This document shows positions 1 through 5,154 of a stretch of DNA of 6,282 bases, piece by piece. Where the stretch lies: positions 1-6,282 of the forward strand of contig QMLZ01000179.1 in NCBI GenBank assembly GCA_003646995.1, read 5' to 3'. The translations under genes were made by a program, and so were the position numbers. The stretch's first letter is position 1, and every line of letters starts with the position of its first letter. The notes under the pieces are model-generated. The model was given only the letters and a program-made list of their open reading frames with translations, had not been told where the DNA came from and ran no database searches. The stretch comes from Deltaproteobacteria bacterium (GTDB lineage Bacteria; Desulfobacterota; DSM-4660; Desulfatiglandales; Desulfatiglandaceae).

Positions 1-354
1 CATCACATCTCACGGGCAGGTATCTTCAGTTTCAGGTTCTTCCTTTCTCATTTGCCGGATTTTGAAAGGCAAAGGATTTTCTTTTGGATGAAATGATCGG
101 GCTCAAGGAAAAAAGAAGGCATGCTCCTGAGCTATTTGGATGACTATATGCTCACCGGTGGATTTCCCGAAGTGGTGGTCAAGGGTGTCGATCAGCAAGG
201 GTATCTTAAGACGTTATTTGATGGCATTCTGTTCAAGGATATTGTTAAACGATACAAGGTCAGGCAACCACAAAGACTTTATGACATAGGGCTGTACCTG
301 CTTGCGAATCACTCAAATGAATTTTCCCTTACCAGACTCAAGAACATCCTTTGA
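1..354 (+). pseudogene. Decayed DUF4143-type AAA ATPase, middle part
   Basis: Remnant of the AAA ATPase family that carries a C-terminal DUF4143 domain (related proteins are sometimes called archaeal-type or Fic-linked ATPases; cellular role poorly known). From base 3 one frame reads LTGRYLQFQVLPFSF, the conserved stretch after the ATPase core. It hits TGA at 63-65, where relatives have Leu (F-L-K-A-K), so a TTA to TGA change is likely. The match continues in that frame to the A-run near 110-116, then resumes in another frame at about 118; removing one A restores a continuous frame. The longest open piece, 121-354, reads YLDDYMLTGGFPEVV, then LFKDIVKRYKVR and LANHSNEFSLTRLKNIL, all typical of DUF4143. 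It then stops at 352-354, well short of the usual C-terminus. The gene begins left of the window, so the Walker motifs are not visible. Family assignment is firm and loss of function is very likely; sequencing error in the A-run could explain only one of the lesions. Confidence 0.8.
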
Positions 355-355
355 A

Positions 356-427
356 ATGGATTCCGACCCGCAAACAGAAAAGCGTGAAATAGGCACTCTT
401 CTAAAGGCCGCAAAGGAGCTGGGCTGT
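356..427 (+). pseudogene. C-terminal scrap of the same DUF4143 ATPase
   Basis: Just after the stop of the upstream remnant, a different frame reads QTEKREIGTLLKAAKELGC. This resembles the extreme C-terminal region of DUF4143-type ATPases, where a basic helix with E-I-x-x-L-L-K-A-x-K-E-L precedes a short strand ending in a T-W-D-like motif. That last strand is not present: the frame continues with unrelated residues and stops at 458-460. The stretch between the FSLTRLKNIL end and this helix, normally over a hundred residues, is missing, which implies an internal deletion at about 350-356 and a second breakpoint near 427. The family match is judged by eye from a short segment, so it is less certain than the upstream piece. 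Confidence 0.5.
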
Positions 428-434
428 TTTGCTC

Positions 435-488
435 AGGGACATCAGTGGACCGCGGCATAATTTCGCATTCCCCTGGCAAAGGGACATC
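435..488. repeat. Short direct repeat AGGGACATC, two copies
   Basis: The 9-mer AGGGACATC occurs at 435-443 and at 480-488 in the same orientation, 45 bp apart. It lies exactly where the plus-strand ATPase remnant ends and the minus-strand dockerin remnant begins, so it may mark a recombination or insertion footprint. The match is short and could be chance. Confidence 0.3.
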
Positions 489-490
489 CA

Positions 491-868
491 TTACCGTAGC
501 CCGGAAGCCTTCTGAAGGATATAGATCGCTTCTTGCAGTCCCACCTTGGCGTCTCCGTTTACGTCCGCATGAGATATCGCATAATCCGGGCGGATGGCAG
601 ATGGGCTTATATCGGAAATTATCTGCAACGATAAAATGGCATCCTTCAGGTCCACATATCCATCCCTGTTCAAATCCGCCCTGTTCGTGATCCATCTGAA
701 CCACTTGGCCACTACTTTTTCCGCTGGTTTGGAGCGGATGGAAGGGGCCTTGTCTATTGAATCCCAGTAATTGTAGTTAAAACTATATGCTCCAGCTAGC
801 CAGTCACGTACGGAGGGAAAAGCAGCCCATAAATGCTCCCTTTGTGATGGCGCAGGGTTATCCTTTCC
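491..868 (-). pseudogene. C-terminal remnant with dockerin/EF-hand-like domain
   Basis: Open minus-strand frame of 125 codons bounded upstream by TAA at 869-871 and ending at TAA 491-493. The only in-frame start is GTG at 710-712, which would cut into a continuous protein-like sequence, so this is best read as the 3' end of a larger gene whose beginning is lost. Counting from 868, residues 20-50 are rich in aromatic residues (SFNYNYWDSIDK). Residues 65-125 form a duplicated calcium-loop domain: DLNRDGYVDLKD, then a spacer, then DVNGDAKVGLQE, each followed by a hydrophobic helix, ending in ILQKASGLR. This is the dockerin type I arrangement, which often forms the last domain of secreted or surface proteins in sulfate reducers and their relatives, where it may bind cohesin partners or simply calcium. 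No cohesin is visible here. A short C-terminal protein from GTG 712 (73 residues) cannot be ruled out, but no good ribosome site precedes it. Confidence 0.6.
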
Positions 869-871
869 TTA

Positions 872-1000
872 CCTTCAGGGATTAATCCGCCATACTTAAG
901 GCCGATTAATTTCTCATTCTTTCTGGGAAAAACAACCGGATTCGAACCGGCGCAATCTGAAAGCTATGCGCTACTATTCTCCGTATTCTGCAAAATCCAT
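872..1000. other. Intergenic stretch between dockerin remnant and toxin gene
   Basis: No complete gene is visible. On the minus strand a short open frame at about 797-925 reads in part EKLIGLKYGGLIPEGKERIT; it looks somewhat protein-like, overlaps the dockerin remnant in another frame and has no recognisable family, so the true 5' part of that decayed gene may lie here behind a frameshift. The only structured element is the tRNA-3'-end-like hairpin at 924-951. Confidence 0.4.
924..951 (-). other. tRNA 3'-end-like hairpin (att remnant or terminator)
   Basis: Read on the minus strand this is GCCGG-TTCGAAT-CCGGT (a 5-bp stem with one G-T pair and a perfect T-loop, including the invariant GTTCGAATC), then seven bases TGTTTTT, one base C, and CCA. 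That is the order and spacing of a tRNA T-arm, 3' acceptor strand, discriminator base and CCA. The bases upstream (to about 1015) give no acceptor partner AAAAACA and no anticodon arm, so there is no whole tRNA. Such 3' fragments are what tyrosine-recombinase elements leave at attachment sites. Alternatively, the same bases form a short GC stem followed by a T-rich run about 50 nt after the toxin stop codon on the same strand, which would serve as a weak intrinsic terminator for the toxin-antitoxin operon. Confidence 0.35.
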
Positions 1001-1348
1001 TCACTCCAGTTCCTGATTCAGCTTTTTAAGTAATTTCTCAATATCTCTTTTAGTGATATCTGTTTTGTCTCCCTTAAAATATGCTGCCAAGAGATACACT
1101 CTGAACTCTTCTGATTTCCAGAAGTAAATCAATCGGAAACCACCCCTTTTCCCCTTCTTTACATCCGAACTTGAGGCCCTTACTTTCCATATCTCTTTAT
1201 TCCAACCAGGGATCGGATCTCCAATTGTTGGGTCTTCTTCTAAGACCTGGATTATGCTGAAGAGGTCATCTTTGACCCTGCGAAACTTCTTCTTCAGGAT
1301 TTTTATGGACTTTTGGAAGGTTTCAGTTAAATAGGCCTCATAGCTCAT
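1001..1348 (-). CDS. RelE/ParE-family toxin
   Basis: 115-residue protein of the RelE/ParE superfamily, the toxin of a type II toxin-antitoxin pair. Members either cut mRNA (RelE/HigB type) or inhibit gyrase (ParE type); the sequence does not tell which. Visible hallmarks are an N-terminal helical hairpin rich in Lys (residues 8-38), the central strand IWKVRASSSD (53-62), the basic KKGKRGGFRLIYFW segment (64-77), the strand VYLLAAYFKGDK (84-95) and a C-terminal helix after DITKRDI (97-103). Length is close to the usual 90-115 residues and nothing looks truncated. The ATG at 1346-1348 is preceded by AAGGAAG at 1355-1361 with a 6-nt gap, which lies inside the antitoxin gene. The start overlaps the antitoxin 3' end by 11 nt, so the two are translationally coupled. 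The hairpin at 924-951 could terminate the transcript. Confidence 0.85.
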   Translation of the reverse strand: MSYEAYLTETFQKSIKILKKKFRRVKDDLFSIIQVLEEDPTIGDPIPGWNKEIWKVRASSSDVKKGKRGGFRLIYFWKSEEFRVYLLAAYFKGDKTDITKRDIEKLLKKLNQELE

Positions 1349-1574
1349 CCCATACTTCCTTCCAGGGCTTGATTCTCTCTAACTTGACTTCATCTAATCC
1401 TTTTTTGACTAATTTTTTAAACTCTTCTGACTGAGAAAGTATTTTTGTCTCCCTGTGGTCTTCAACTTCATCTAGAATAGCAAGGATCTTTTTGTAACTC
1501 TCTATAGAAAGAATAACAGCAGTTGGATTACCTTTCTCATCGACTATATATTGTTCATTAGCCGAAGTACCCAT
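1338..1574 (-). CDS. Type II antitoxin, Phd/YefM-like, partner of RelE/ParE toxin
   Basis: 78-residue protein encoded immediately upstream of, and overlapping, the toxin gene: the standard antitoxin-first order. The N-terminal part NEQYIVDEKGNPTAVILSIE (residues 6-25) has the beta-strand, turn, beta-strand pattern of Phd/YefM-type antitoxins, followed by ESYKKILAILDEVEDH (25-40). The remainder (about 41-78) is charged and helical, ending in a Trp-rich tail KPWKEVWDEL expected to wrap around the toxin. The family is expected to neutralise the toxin by direct binding and to repress its own operon; no clear operator palindrome or promoter could be identified upstream. The ATG at 1572-1574 has AAGGAG at 1584-1589 with a 9-nt gap, supporting this start. 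The antitoxin superfamily is inferred from pattern and context. Confidence 0.8.
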   Translation of the reverse strand: MGTSANEQYIVDEKGNPTAVILSIESYKKILAILDEVEDHRETKILSQSEEFKKLVKKGLDEVKLERIKPWKEVWDEL

Positions 1575-1680
1575 TGTATAATTCTCCTTTCAGCATAAAC
1601 TCAATCGAAAGCACAAAAGCTCTTTTTTGGGGATCATCTGAGTCAACAACCAAGAATCTTCTGATCTGGCGGCTGTTCAT
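1558..1680 (-). CDS. Possible 40-residue leader ORF before the antitoxin
   Basis: An ATG at 1678-1680 opens a 40-codon frame ending at TAA 1558-1560. It begins MNSRQIRRFLVVDSDDPQKR and continues to KGELYNGYFG, overlapping the first 17 nt of the antitoxin gene in another frame. It is in the same frame as the transposase remnant that stops at 1711-1713. The composition is protein-like, but I recognise no family and see no strong ribosome site. It may be a leader peptide, the tail of another decayed gene, or chance. Confidence 0.2.
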   Translation of the reverse strand: MNSRQIRRFLVVDSDDPQKRAFVLSIEFMLKGELYNGYFG

Positions 1681-1704
1681 GTTCGCAAATAAACGGAATA
1701 GGGG

Positions 1705-1715
1705 ACGTTGTTAAC
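1705..1715 (+). repeat. Left copy of ACGTTGTTRAC inverted repeat
   Basis: ACGTTGTTAAC overlaps the stop codon of the transposase remnant and follows AATAGGGG. The other copy, in inverted orientation, is at 2495-2505, with 10 of 11 bases identical. Together they bracket the chimeric frame almost exactly. The core is short and partly self-complementary (AACGTT in the right copy), so chance cannot be excluded. Confidence 0.3.
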
Positions 1716-2502
1716 AAATTAATTTATATCGAAGGCTTTGATCATCGTCAACTATTTTCTTGCCTCTCTCAACACATTTACTCACTCCCGGACCGCTTCG
1801 ATTCAGAAGTCGGCCTATTTCTACCCTTCGATAACCCATCTCTCTCACGGCCAAATACGACACAATAGAGCGGGCCTTGCTGACTTTTACCCTTCTACTT
1901 GATGACAAAAGCTCCTTTGACTCCATTCCCATCTCTATTGACACTTTTTGAAATGATGCGTCTAACGTCAAGTTATTTGTTATTTTTTGTTCAAGTTCAT
2001 CGGCCCGTTCCAGGACCCTTTCCACAAAATCTCCACTGCCAAGTATTCTTTCATCCCCGTTCTCACGCTCTTGCTTCTTTCGACCAAGCGGGCCCCCTTT
2101 GTTACCCCCAGCACTTCGGATCAAACCGCCTTCTTGGAATTCAGGGCGTCTGCCCTGATCTGTTCCATTTTTGACAAACTGACGGTATCTTCTGCGAGCT
2201 ACCTTCAGGATGTCGCCAAAGTGGAGGAGACGGTAGTGCTTTGTCACAGCAATTATTTCCACTTTGTCTTCAGGCAGGCAGATGAAGATGGCTCTGTATT
2301 TCTTGTCCGAACGGAAAGAATAGATCAGTCGGTGTTTTGGTTCCAACAATTCAGTATTTAGAGGAGGGAAGAAATAACATGCCAATTGGGTGAGCAATAT
2401 GAATTTGCTCCTGTAAGAATTTCGGGTCAACTGGGTCACTACCTCTGCCATTTCCAAAGTGATCAGCAGGTTTTCAAAACCATAATTCAACATAGTCAAC
2501 AA
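1711..2502 (-). pseudogene. Chimeric ORF: RelE-like fragment joined to REP-associated transposase C-terminus
   Basis: A 263-codon open frame starting at TTG 2500-2502 (ATG at 2491-2493 is an alternative). Residues 92-262 match the C-terminal half of REP-associated tyrosine transposases (RAYT, Y1/HUH family): LLHFGDILKVARRRYRQFV, GRRPEF followed by GGLIRSAGG, DERILGSGDFVERVL, then a helix-turn-helix region (about 203-245) containing SRRVKVSKARSIVSYL and REMGYRRVEIGRLL. The N-terminal catalytic domain with the His-hydrophobic-His motif and Tyr is absent, so it cannot transpose. Residues 49-91 (LLEPKHRLIYSFRSDKKYR, then AIF and VEIIAVTKHYR) look like the C-terminal strands of a RelE/ParE-type toxin; this part is less certain. 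Residues 1-48 are unrecognised. The join is at about 2229 and is in frame. Most likely two gene remnants fused by deletion; an expressed fusion is possible but no ribosome site supports it. Confidence 0.65.
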
Positions 2503-2593
2503 CGTTGAATAATGTTTCGGTGAGTGTGTTGAGGGCAGGAGAGTCTGAGTTGTTCTGGATACCTTCAGCGACGATCAATGGCAGGGGCCTCAC
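2474..2593 (-). pseudogene. Short protein-like remnant, family unknown
   Basis: A 39-codon minus-strand frame from GTG 2591-2593 to TGA 2474-2476 contains IVAEGIQNNSDSPALNTLTE and continues with TLFNVVDYVELWF. The even amphipathic composition suggests genuine former coding sequence. It overlaps the first 29 nt of the chimeric RelE/transposase frame in a different frame, so the two may be pieces of one gene separated by a frameshift, or different remnants. I do not recognise the family. Confidence 0.25.
2495..2505 (-). repeat. Right copy of ACGTTGTTRAC inverted repeat
   Basis: Read on the minus strand this is ACGTTGTTGAC, differing at one base from the copy at 1705-1715. It sits over the TTG start region of the chimeric frame, so the two copies could be ends of a former mobile unit of about 800 bp. 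Confidence 0.3.
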
Positions 2594-2710
2594 CTAAAGA
2601 AGCCCCCCATTTCTCAAAAAATCGCTGTTTCCGCTTCGTAACACCTGTAACTGCTCAATATTGCAATTTTTCACCAACTTCAGGGTTAATTTCTGGGCAG
2701 ACTCCCGGTC

Positions 2711-2738
2711 TTGACATCAAATATATTCTGTGTATATT
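2711..2738 (+). promoter_or_regulatory. Sigma-70-type promoter of the ABC operon
   Basis: TTGACA (2711-2716, consensus -35) and TATATT (2733-2738, five of six consensus bases) are separated by 16 bp. Transcription should begin near 2745, giving a leader of about 100 nt before the binding-protein gene. It is the best promoter match I found in the window and faces the operon. No operator palindrome is evident around it. Confidence 0.7.
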
Positions 2739-2833
2739 TCGTCTGCACAAATCCTCAGTTCCAAATGGGGTCTGTTGGGCGGTCCCCTCATAGGAAAATT
2801 TCTTGGGGGATGGGTTAATCATCTTTTAAAGCA

Positions 2834-2840
2834 AAGGAGG
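2834..2840 (+). promoter_or_regulatory. Strong ribosome binding site of the binding-protein gene
   Basis: AAGGAGG lies 5 nt before the ATG at 2846-2848 and fixes that start. It is a near-perfect Shine-Dalgarno sequence, in contrast with the weak site before the LivH-type gene downstream. Confidence 0.85.
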
Positions 2841-2845
2841 GAAAC

Positions 2846-4159
2846 ATGAAAGGAAAGGGAAGGTTATTGATAGTTTTCTTGGGCTTGATAGCAATCTCTG
2901 GCCTGTTGATACCTTCTGGGGCCTGGGCTGTGAAGGAAATCAAAATCGGTGTCATTTTTCCCCTTACGGGAGGAGCTGCGGCAGCCGGGCGAGAACTTCG
3001 GGCGGGAACTGAGCTGGCCGCAGAGATTGCGAATAAGGTTTATCCCGATCTTCCCATGGCCATGGCCCAAAATGCAGGAATAAAGAGCCTGGGGGGGGCC
3101 AAGATTAAGTTGATTTTCAAAGATCACGAGGGCAATCCCACCTTGGGCGCGGACTTGGCAAAGAAGCTGATCTTAGACGATAAGGTGGACGGAATCATGG
3201 GCTGCTACTTTAGTTCAGTGACCAAAACCGTGTCATCCGTTTGCGAGCAGTACGGGGTTCCCATGATCAACACTTCTTCCACCTCACCCGCACTTACCAA
3301 AAGGGGCTTTAAGTGGTTCTGGCGCACCACCCCTCATGACAAGTGGTTTACAAAAGACCTGTTCGAGTTCCTCAATGGCCTTACCGATGGTAAGGTAAGG
3401 GGGGTGAAAGCGGTTGCAAAGAAGGAAATCACGAATATCGCCTCTGCATGCGAAAAGACCGAGTGGGGTTCCCATGTATCACAATTGATTGCCCAACTTG
3501 CAAAAGAGTATGGCTTCAGGGTGCGAAAATCCATCCTTTACGCCGCGAAGTCAACGGACCTTTCAAGTGAGGTTCGTTCCCTGAAGGCCGCAAGGCCCGA
3601 CGTAATGCTTTTTGCCTCTTATACCTCTGATGCCATTCTAATGGTCAAGACCCTCAAGGCCCAGAGGGCCCATCCCAAGATCATTTGGGGTCAGGATGCA
3701 GGATTCGAGAAACCCGAATTCCGCAAGACCCTTGGCGACAATATTGTCGGCATACTCACCCGGACGGTTTTCTTGCCCAAGGTTGTGGAGATAAAGAAAC
3801 TGGCCGGACTTGTGAACGCGATGTACAAAGAGAAAACGGGCAATGACCTGGGAGGCGCCTCGGCAAGGGCCTTTACGGGGCTGCAGACCTGGGTTTACCT
3901 CCTGGAAAAGGCAGGATCTACAAAGCCTGCTGATATCCAGAGAGCAGCAAATACCATCTATATTCCCGGCAAAGAGCTGGTAGTACCTTGGAAGGGAATC
4001 AAGTTTTCCACCTCTGGCGACGAGATTGGACAAAATACTCTGGGCTCCGGCTTGATCGGCCAGTACCAGAAGCAAAAGGACGGAACAGTCGGCCTTGAGA
4101 TTGTTTATCCCTTTGATGTCTCGTCAGCTGATATGATCTACCCGTTCCCTGGATACTAA
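2846..4159 (+). CDS. Periplasmic substrate-binding protein of a LIV-type ABC importer
   Basis: 437-residue protein of the type I periplasmic binding fold (Peripla_BP_6, LivJ/LivK-like), which captures the ligand outside the inner membrane and delivers it to the permease pair encoded downstream. A Sec signal peptide is clear: KGKGR, a hydrophobic stretch at 6-22, then SGAWA with cleavage expected after residue 28; there is no lipobox Cys, so it should be soluble. The mature part starts with EIKIGVIFPLTGGAAAAG (31-48). The ligand-loop regions are GIMGCYFSSVTKTV (116-129) and GVPMINTSSTSPALT (137-151), where the family uses Ser/Thr to hold a carboxylate. LYAAKSTDLSSEV and the PDVMLFASYTSDAI segment (251-264) complete the second lobe. 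The loop at about 64-82 (KVYPDLPMAMAQNAGIKSL) is longer than in classical LivK. The protein is somewhat longer than E. coli LivK (about 370). The ligand is not predictable by eye: amino acid, small carboxylate or amide. Confidence 0.93.
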   Translation: MKGKGRLLIVFLGLIAISGLLIPSGAWAVKEIKIGVIFPLTGGAAAAGRELRAGTELAAEIANKVYPDLPMAMAQNAGIKSLGGAKIKLIFKDHEGNPTLGADLAKKLILDDKVDGIMGCYFSSVTKTVSSVCEQYGVPMINTSSTSPALTKRGFKWFWRTTPHDKWFTKDLFEFLNGLTDGKVRGVKAVAKKEITNIASACEKTEWGSHVSQLIAQLAKEYGFRVRKSILYAAKSTDLSSEVRSLKAARPDVMLFASYTSDAILMVKTLKAQRAHPKIIWGQDAGFEKPEFRKTLGDNIVGILTRTVFLPKVVEIKKLAGLVNAMYKEKTGNDLGGASARAFTGLQTWVYLLEKAGSTKPADIQRAANTIYIPGKELVVPWKGIKFSTSGDEIGQNTLGSGLIGQYQKQKDGTVGLEIVYPFDVSSADMIYPFPGY

Positions 4160-4173
4160 TCGTTAGGATTCAC

Positions 4174-4216
4174 CCACCCGTGCCTTTGGCCGTTTGTGCC
4201 AGGCACGGGTGGTTTT
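4174..4216 (+). terminator. Intra-operon hairpin with T-run (partial terminator/attenuator)
   Basis: CCACCCGTGCCT (4174-4185) and AGGCACGGGTGG (4201-4212) form a perfect 12-bp stem around a 15-nt loop, directly followed by TTTT. It begins 15 nt after the stop codon of the binding-protein gene and ends 24 nt before the LivH-type start. The T-run is short, so termination is probably partial; the stem would also protect the upstream mRNA from 3' decay. Either effect raises binding protein relative to permease, a known arrangement in binding-protein-dependent transporter operons. Confidence 0.8.
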
Positions 4217-4239
4217 ATGCTATAGGTCTCAGGTAATCT

Positions 4240-5154
4240 ATGGATATCCTAATTAGCTCCATAGCGGCAGGTGTGCTCATCGGCATGGTCCTGGCCTTGG
4301 TGGCCTTGGGGCTGACCATTATCTTCGGCGTCATGGACATAGTGAATTTTGCCCATGGCGAATTTTTGATGATAGGGATGTACACTGGCCTCCTTACTGC
4401 CAAGGCGGTTGGAATTGACCCATTGCTTGCGTTGCCTGTAGCCGCTGCCGTTGGATTCCTGCTGGGAGTCATTTGCTACTATGGATTTGTAAAGTTCCTT
4501 TTAAGGGGCCCTATGGTGGCACAGTTGCTTGGCACCTTTGGCCTGATGCTTTTCTTGCGTAACCTGGCGCTCCTCATCTTTGGCTCTGAGGACAGGGCAC
4601 TTCACCATGGATTGTTGGTGGGAAAAAGCTTTGACCTTGGAATGGGAGTCATTATCCCTGCCACGAAGCTGGCAGCCGCCGGCCTGTCAGTAATCGCGTT
4701 CTTGGCGGTATGGCTGCTGATGAACCGGACAAAGCTGGGAAAAGCTCTGACCGCCACATCCCTGAACTCCCAGGCAGCAAGGTACATGGGCATTGCCACA
4801 GAGCGGATGAACGCCCTTGCTTGGGGCATTGGTGGAGGATCTGTCACGGTGGCGGGGGCCTTAATCGTTAATTTTTGGTCGGTAAATCCTTTTGTGGGGC
4901 TTCTTTTTACCATGATTGCCTTTGCCATAGTGGCCCTGGGTGGATTCGGGAGTGTTCCAGGGGCACTTTTCGCAAGCATCGTGGTAGGCCTGATCATGGA
5001 GATCCCCGGAATATGGGACTTCTTAACGTACACGTTAAGCTGGGATTGGATGATAAATGTGCCGATGACCTCATTCAAGTATACCTTCGTGTACTTGGCA
5101 TACTTCATCATCATGGTTATTAGGCCCAGCGGGTTGTTTGGGTGGAAGCATTAA
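4240..5154 (+). CDS. livH: LivH-type ABC permease
   Basis: 304-residue inner-membrane protein of the branched-chain amino acid permease family (BPD_transp_2). It should pair with the LivM-type protein to form the channel of the importer. Hydrophobic segments fill most of the length, in line with about eight membrane spans. Diagnostic stretches are GLTIIFGVMDIVNFAHGEF (24-42), the cytoplasmic coupling loop LNSQAARYMGIATERMNAL (175-193), which contacts the ATPases, and VALGGFGSVPGALFASIVVG (231-250). Length is normal. The ATG at 4240 follows only a weak AGGT (4231-4234), and the preceding hairpin with T-run should lower its expression relative to the binding protein. The 3' end overlaps the LivM-type gene by 13 nt. 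Confidence 0.93.
   Translation: MDILISSIAAGVLIGMVLALVALGLTIIFGVMDIVNFAHGEFLMIGMYTGLLTAKAVGIDPLLALPVAAAVGFLLGVICYYGFVKFLLRGPMVAQLLGTFGLMLFLRNLALLIFGSEDRALHHGLLVGKSFDLGMGVIIPATKLAAAGLSVIAFLAVWLLMNRTKLGKALTATSLNSQAARYMGIATERMNALAWGIGGGSVTVAGALIVNFWSVNPFVGLLFTMIAFAIVALGGFGSVPGALFASIVVGLIMEIPGIWDFLTYTLSWDWMINVPMTSFKYTFVYLAYFIIMVIRPSGLFGWKH

Larger units (their letters stand above)
2594..2845. other. Intergenic region upstream of the ABC operon
   Basis: Together with the remnant on its left this is a stretch of over 300 bases without an intact gene. A plus-strand frame at 2578-2793 (71 codons) has no recognisable protein character and no ribosome site, and is taken as non-coding. The region holds the promoter at 2711-2738, a leader of about 100 nt and the ribosome site at 2834-2840. 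In the leader, CCCC at 2784-2787 can pair either with GGGG at 2767-2770 or with GGGG at 2806-2809, giving two mutually exclusive weak hairpins. Confidence 0.5.

Noticed and set aside
309..704. Long open frames on both strands over the ATPase/dockerin junction (minus 309-704, plus 445-690)
   Set aside because: Their translations are rich in Pro, Arg, Cys and His without any family pattern and lie opposite or out of frame with the recognisable dockerin tail; they are shadows.
924..1015. A complete tRNA gene on the minus strand
   Set aside because: Only the T-arm, acceptor 3' strand and CCA fit; there is no matching 5' acceptor strand, D-arm or anticodon arm in the expected distance.
1899..2361. 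Plus-strand open frames opposite the transposase remnant
   Set aside because: They are antisense shadows of the minus-strand frame, which carries clear RAYT motifs.
870..2572. Three copies of TACCTTCAG (about 870-878, 2204-2212, 2561-2569)
   Set aside because: Unequal spacing, no shared flanks and different contexts; a 9-mer recurring three times in a patchwork region is weak evidence for a repeat family.
2578..2793. 71-codon plus-strand ORF upstream of the binding-protein gene
   Set aside because: No ribosome site, no recognisable domain, and it contains the promoter for the operon.
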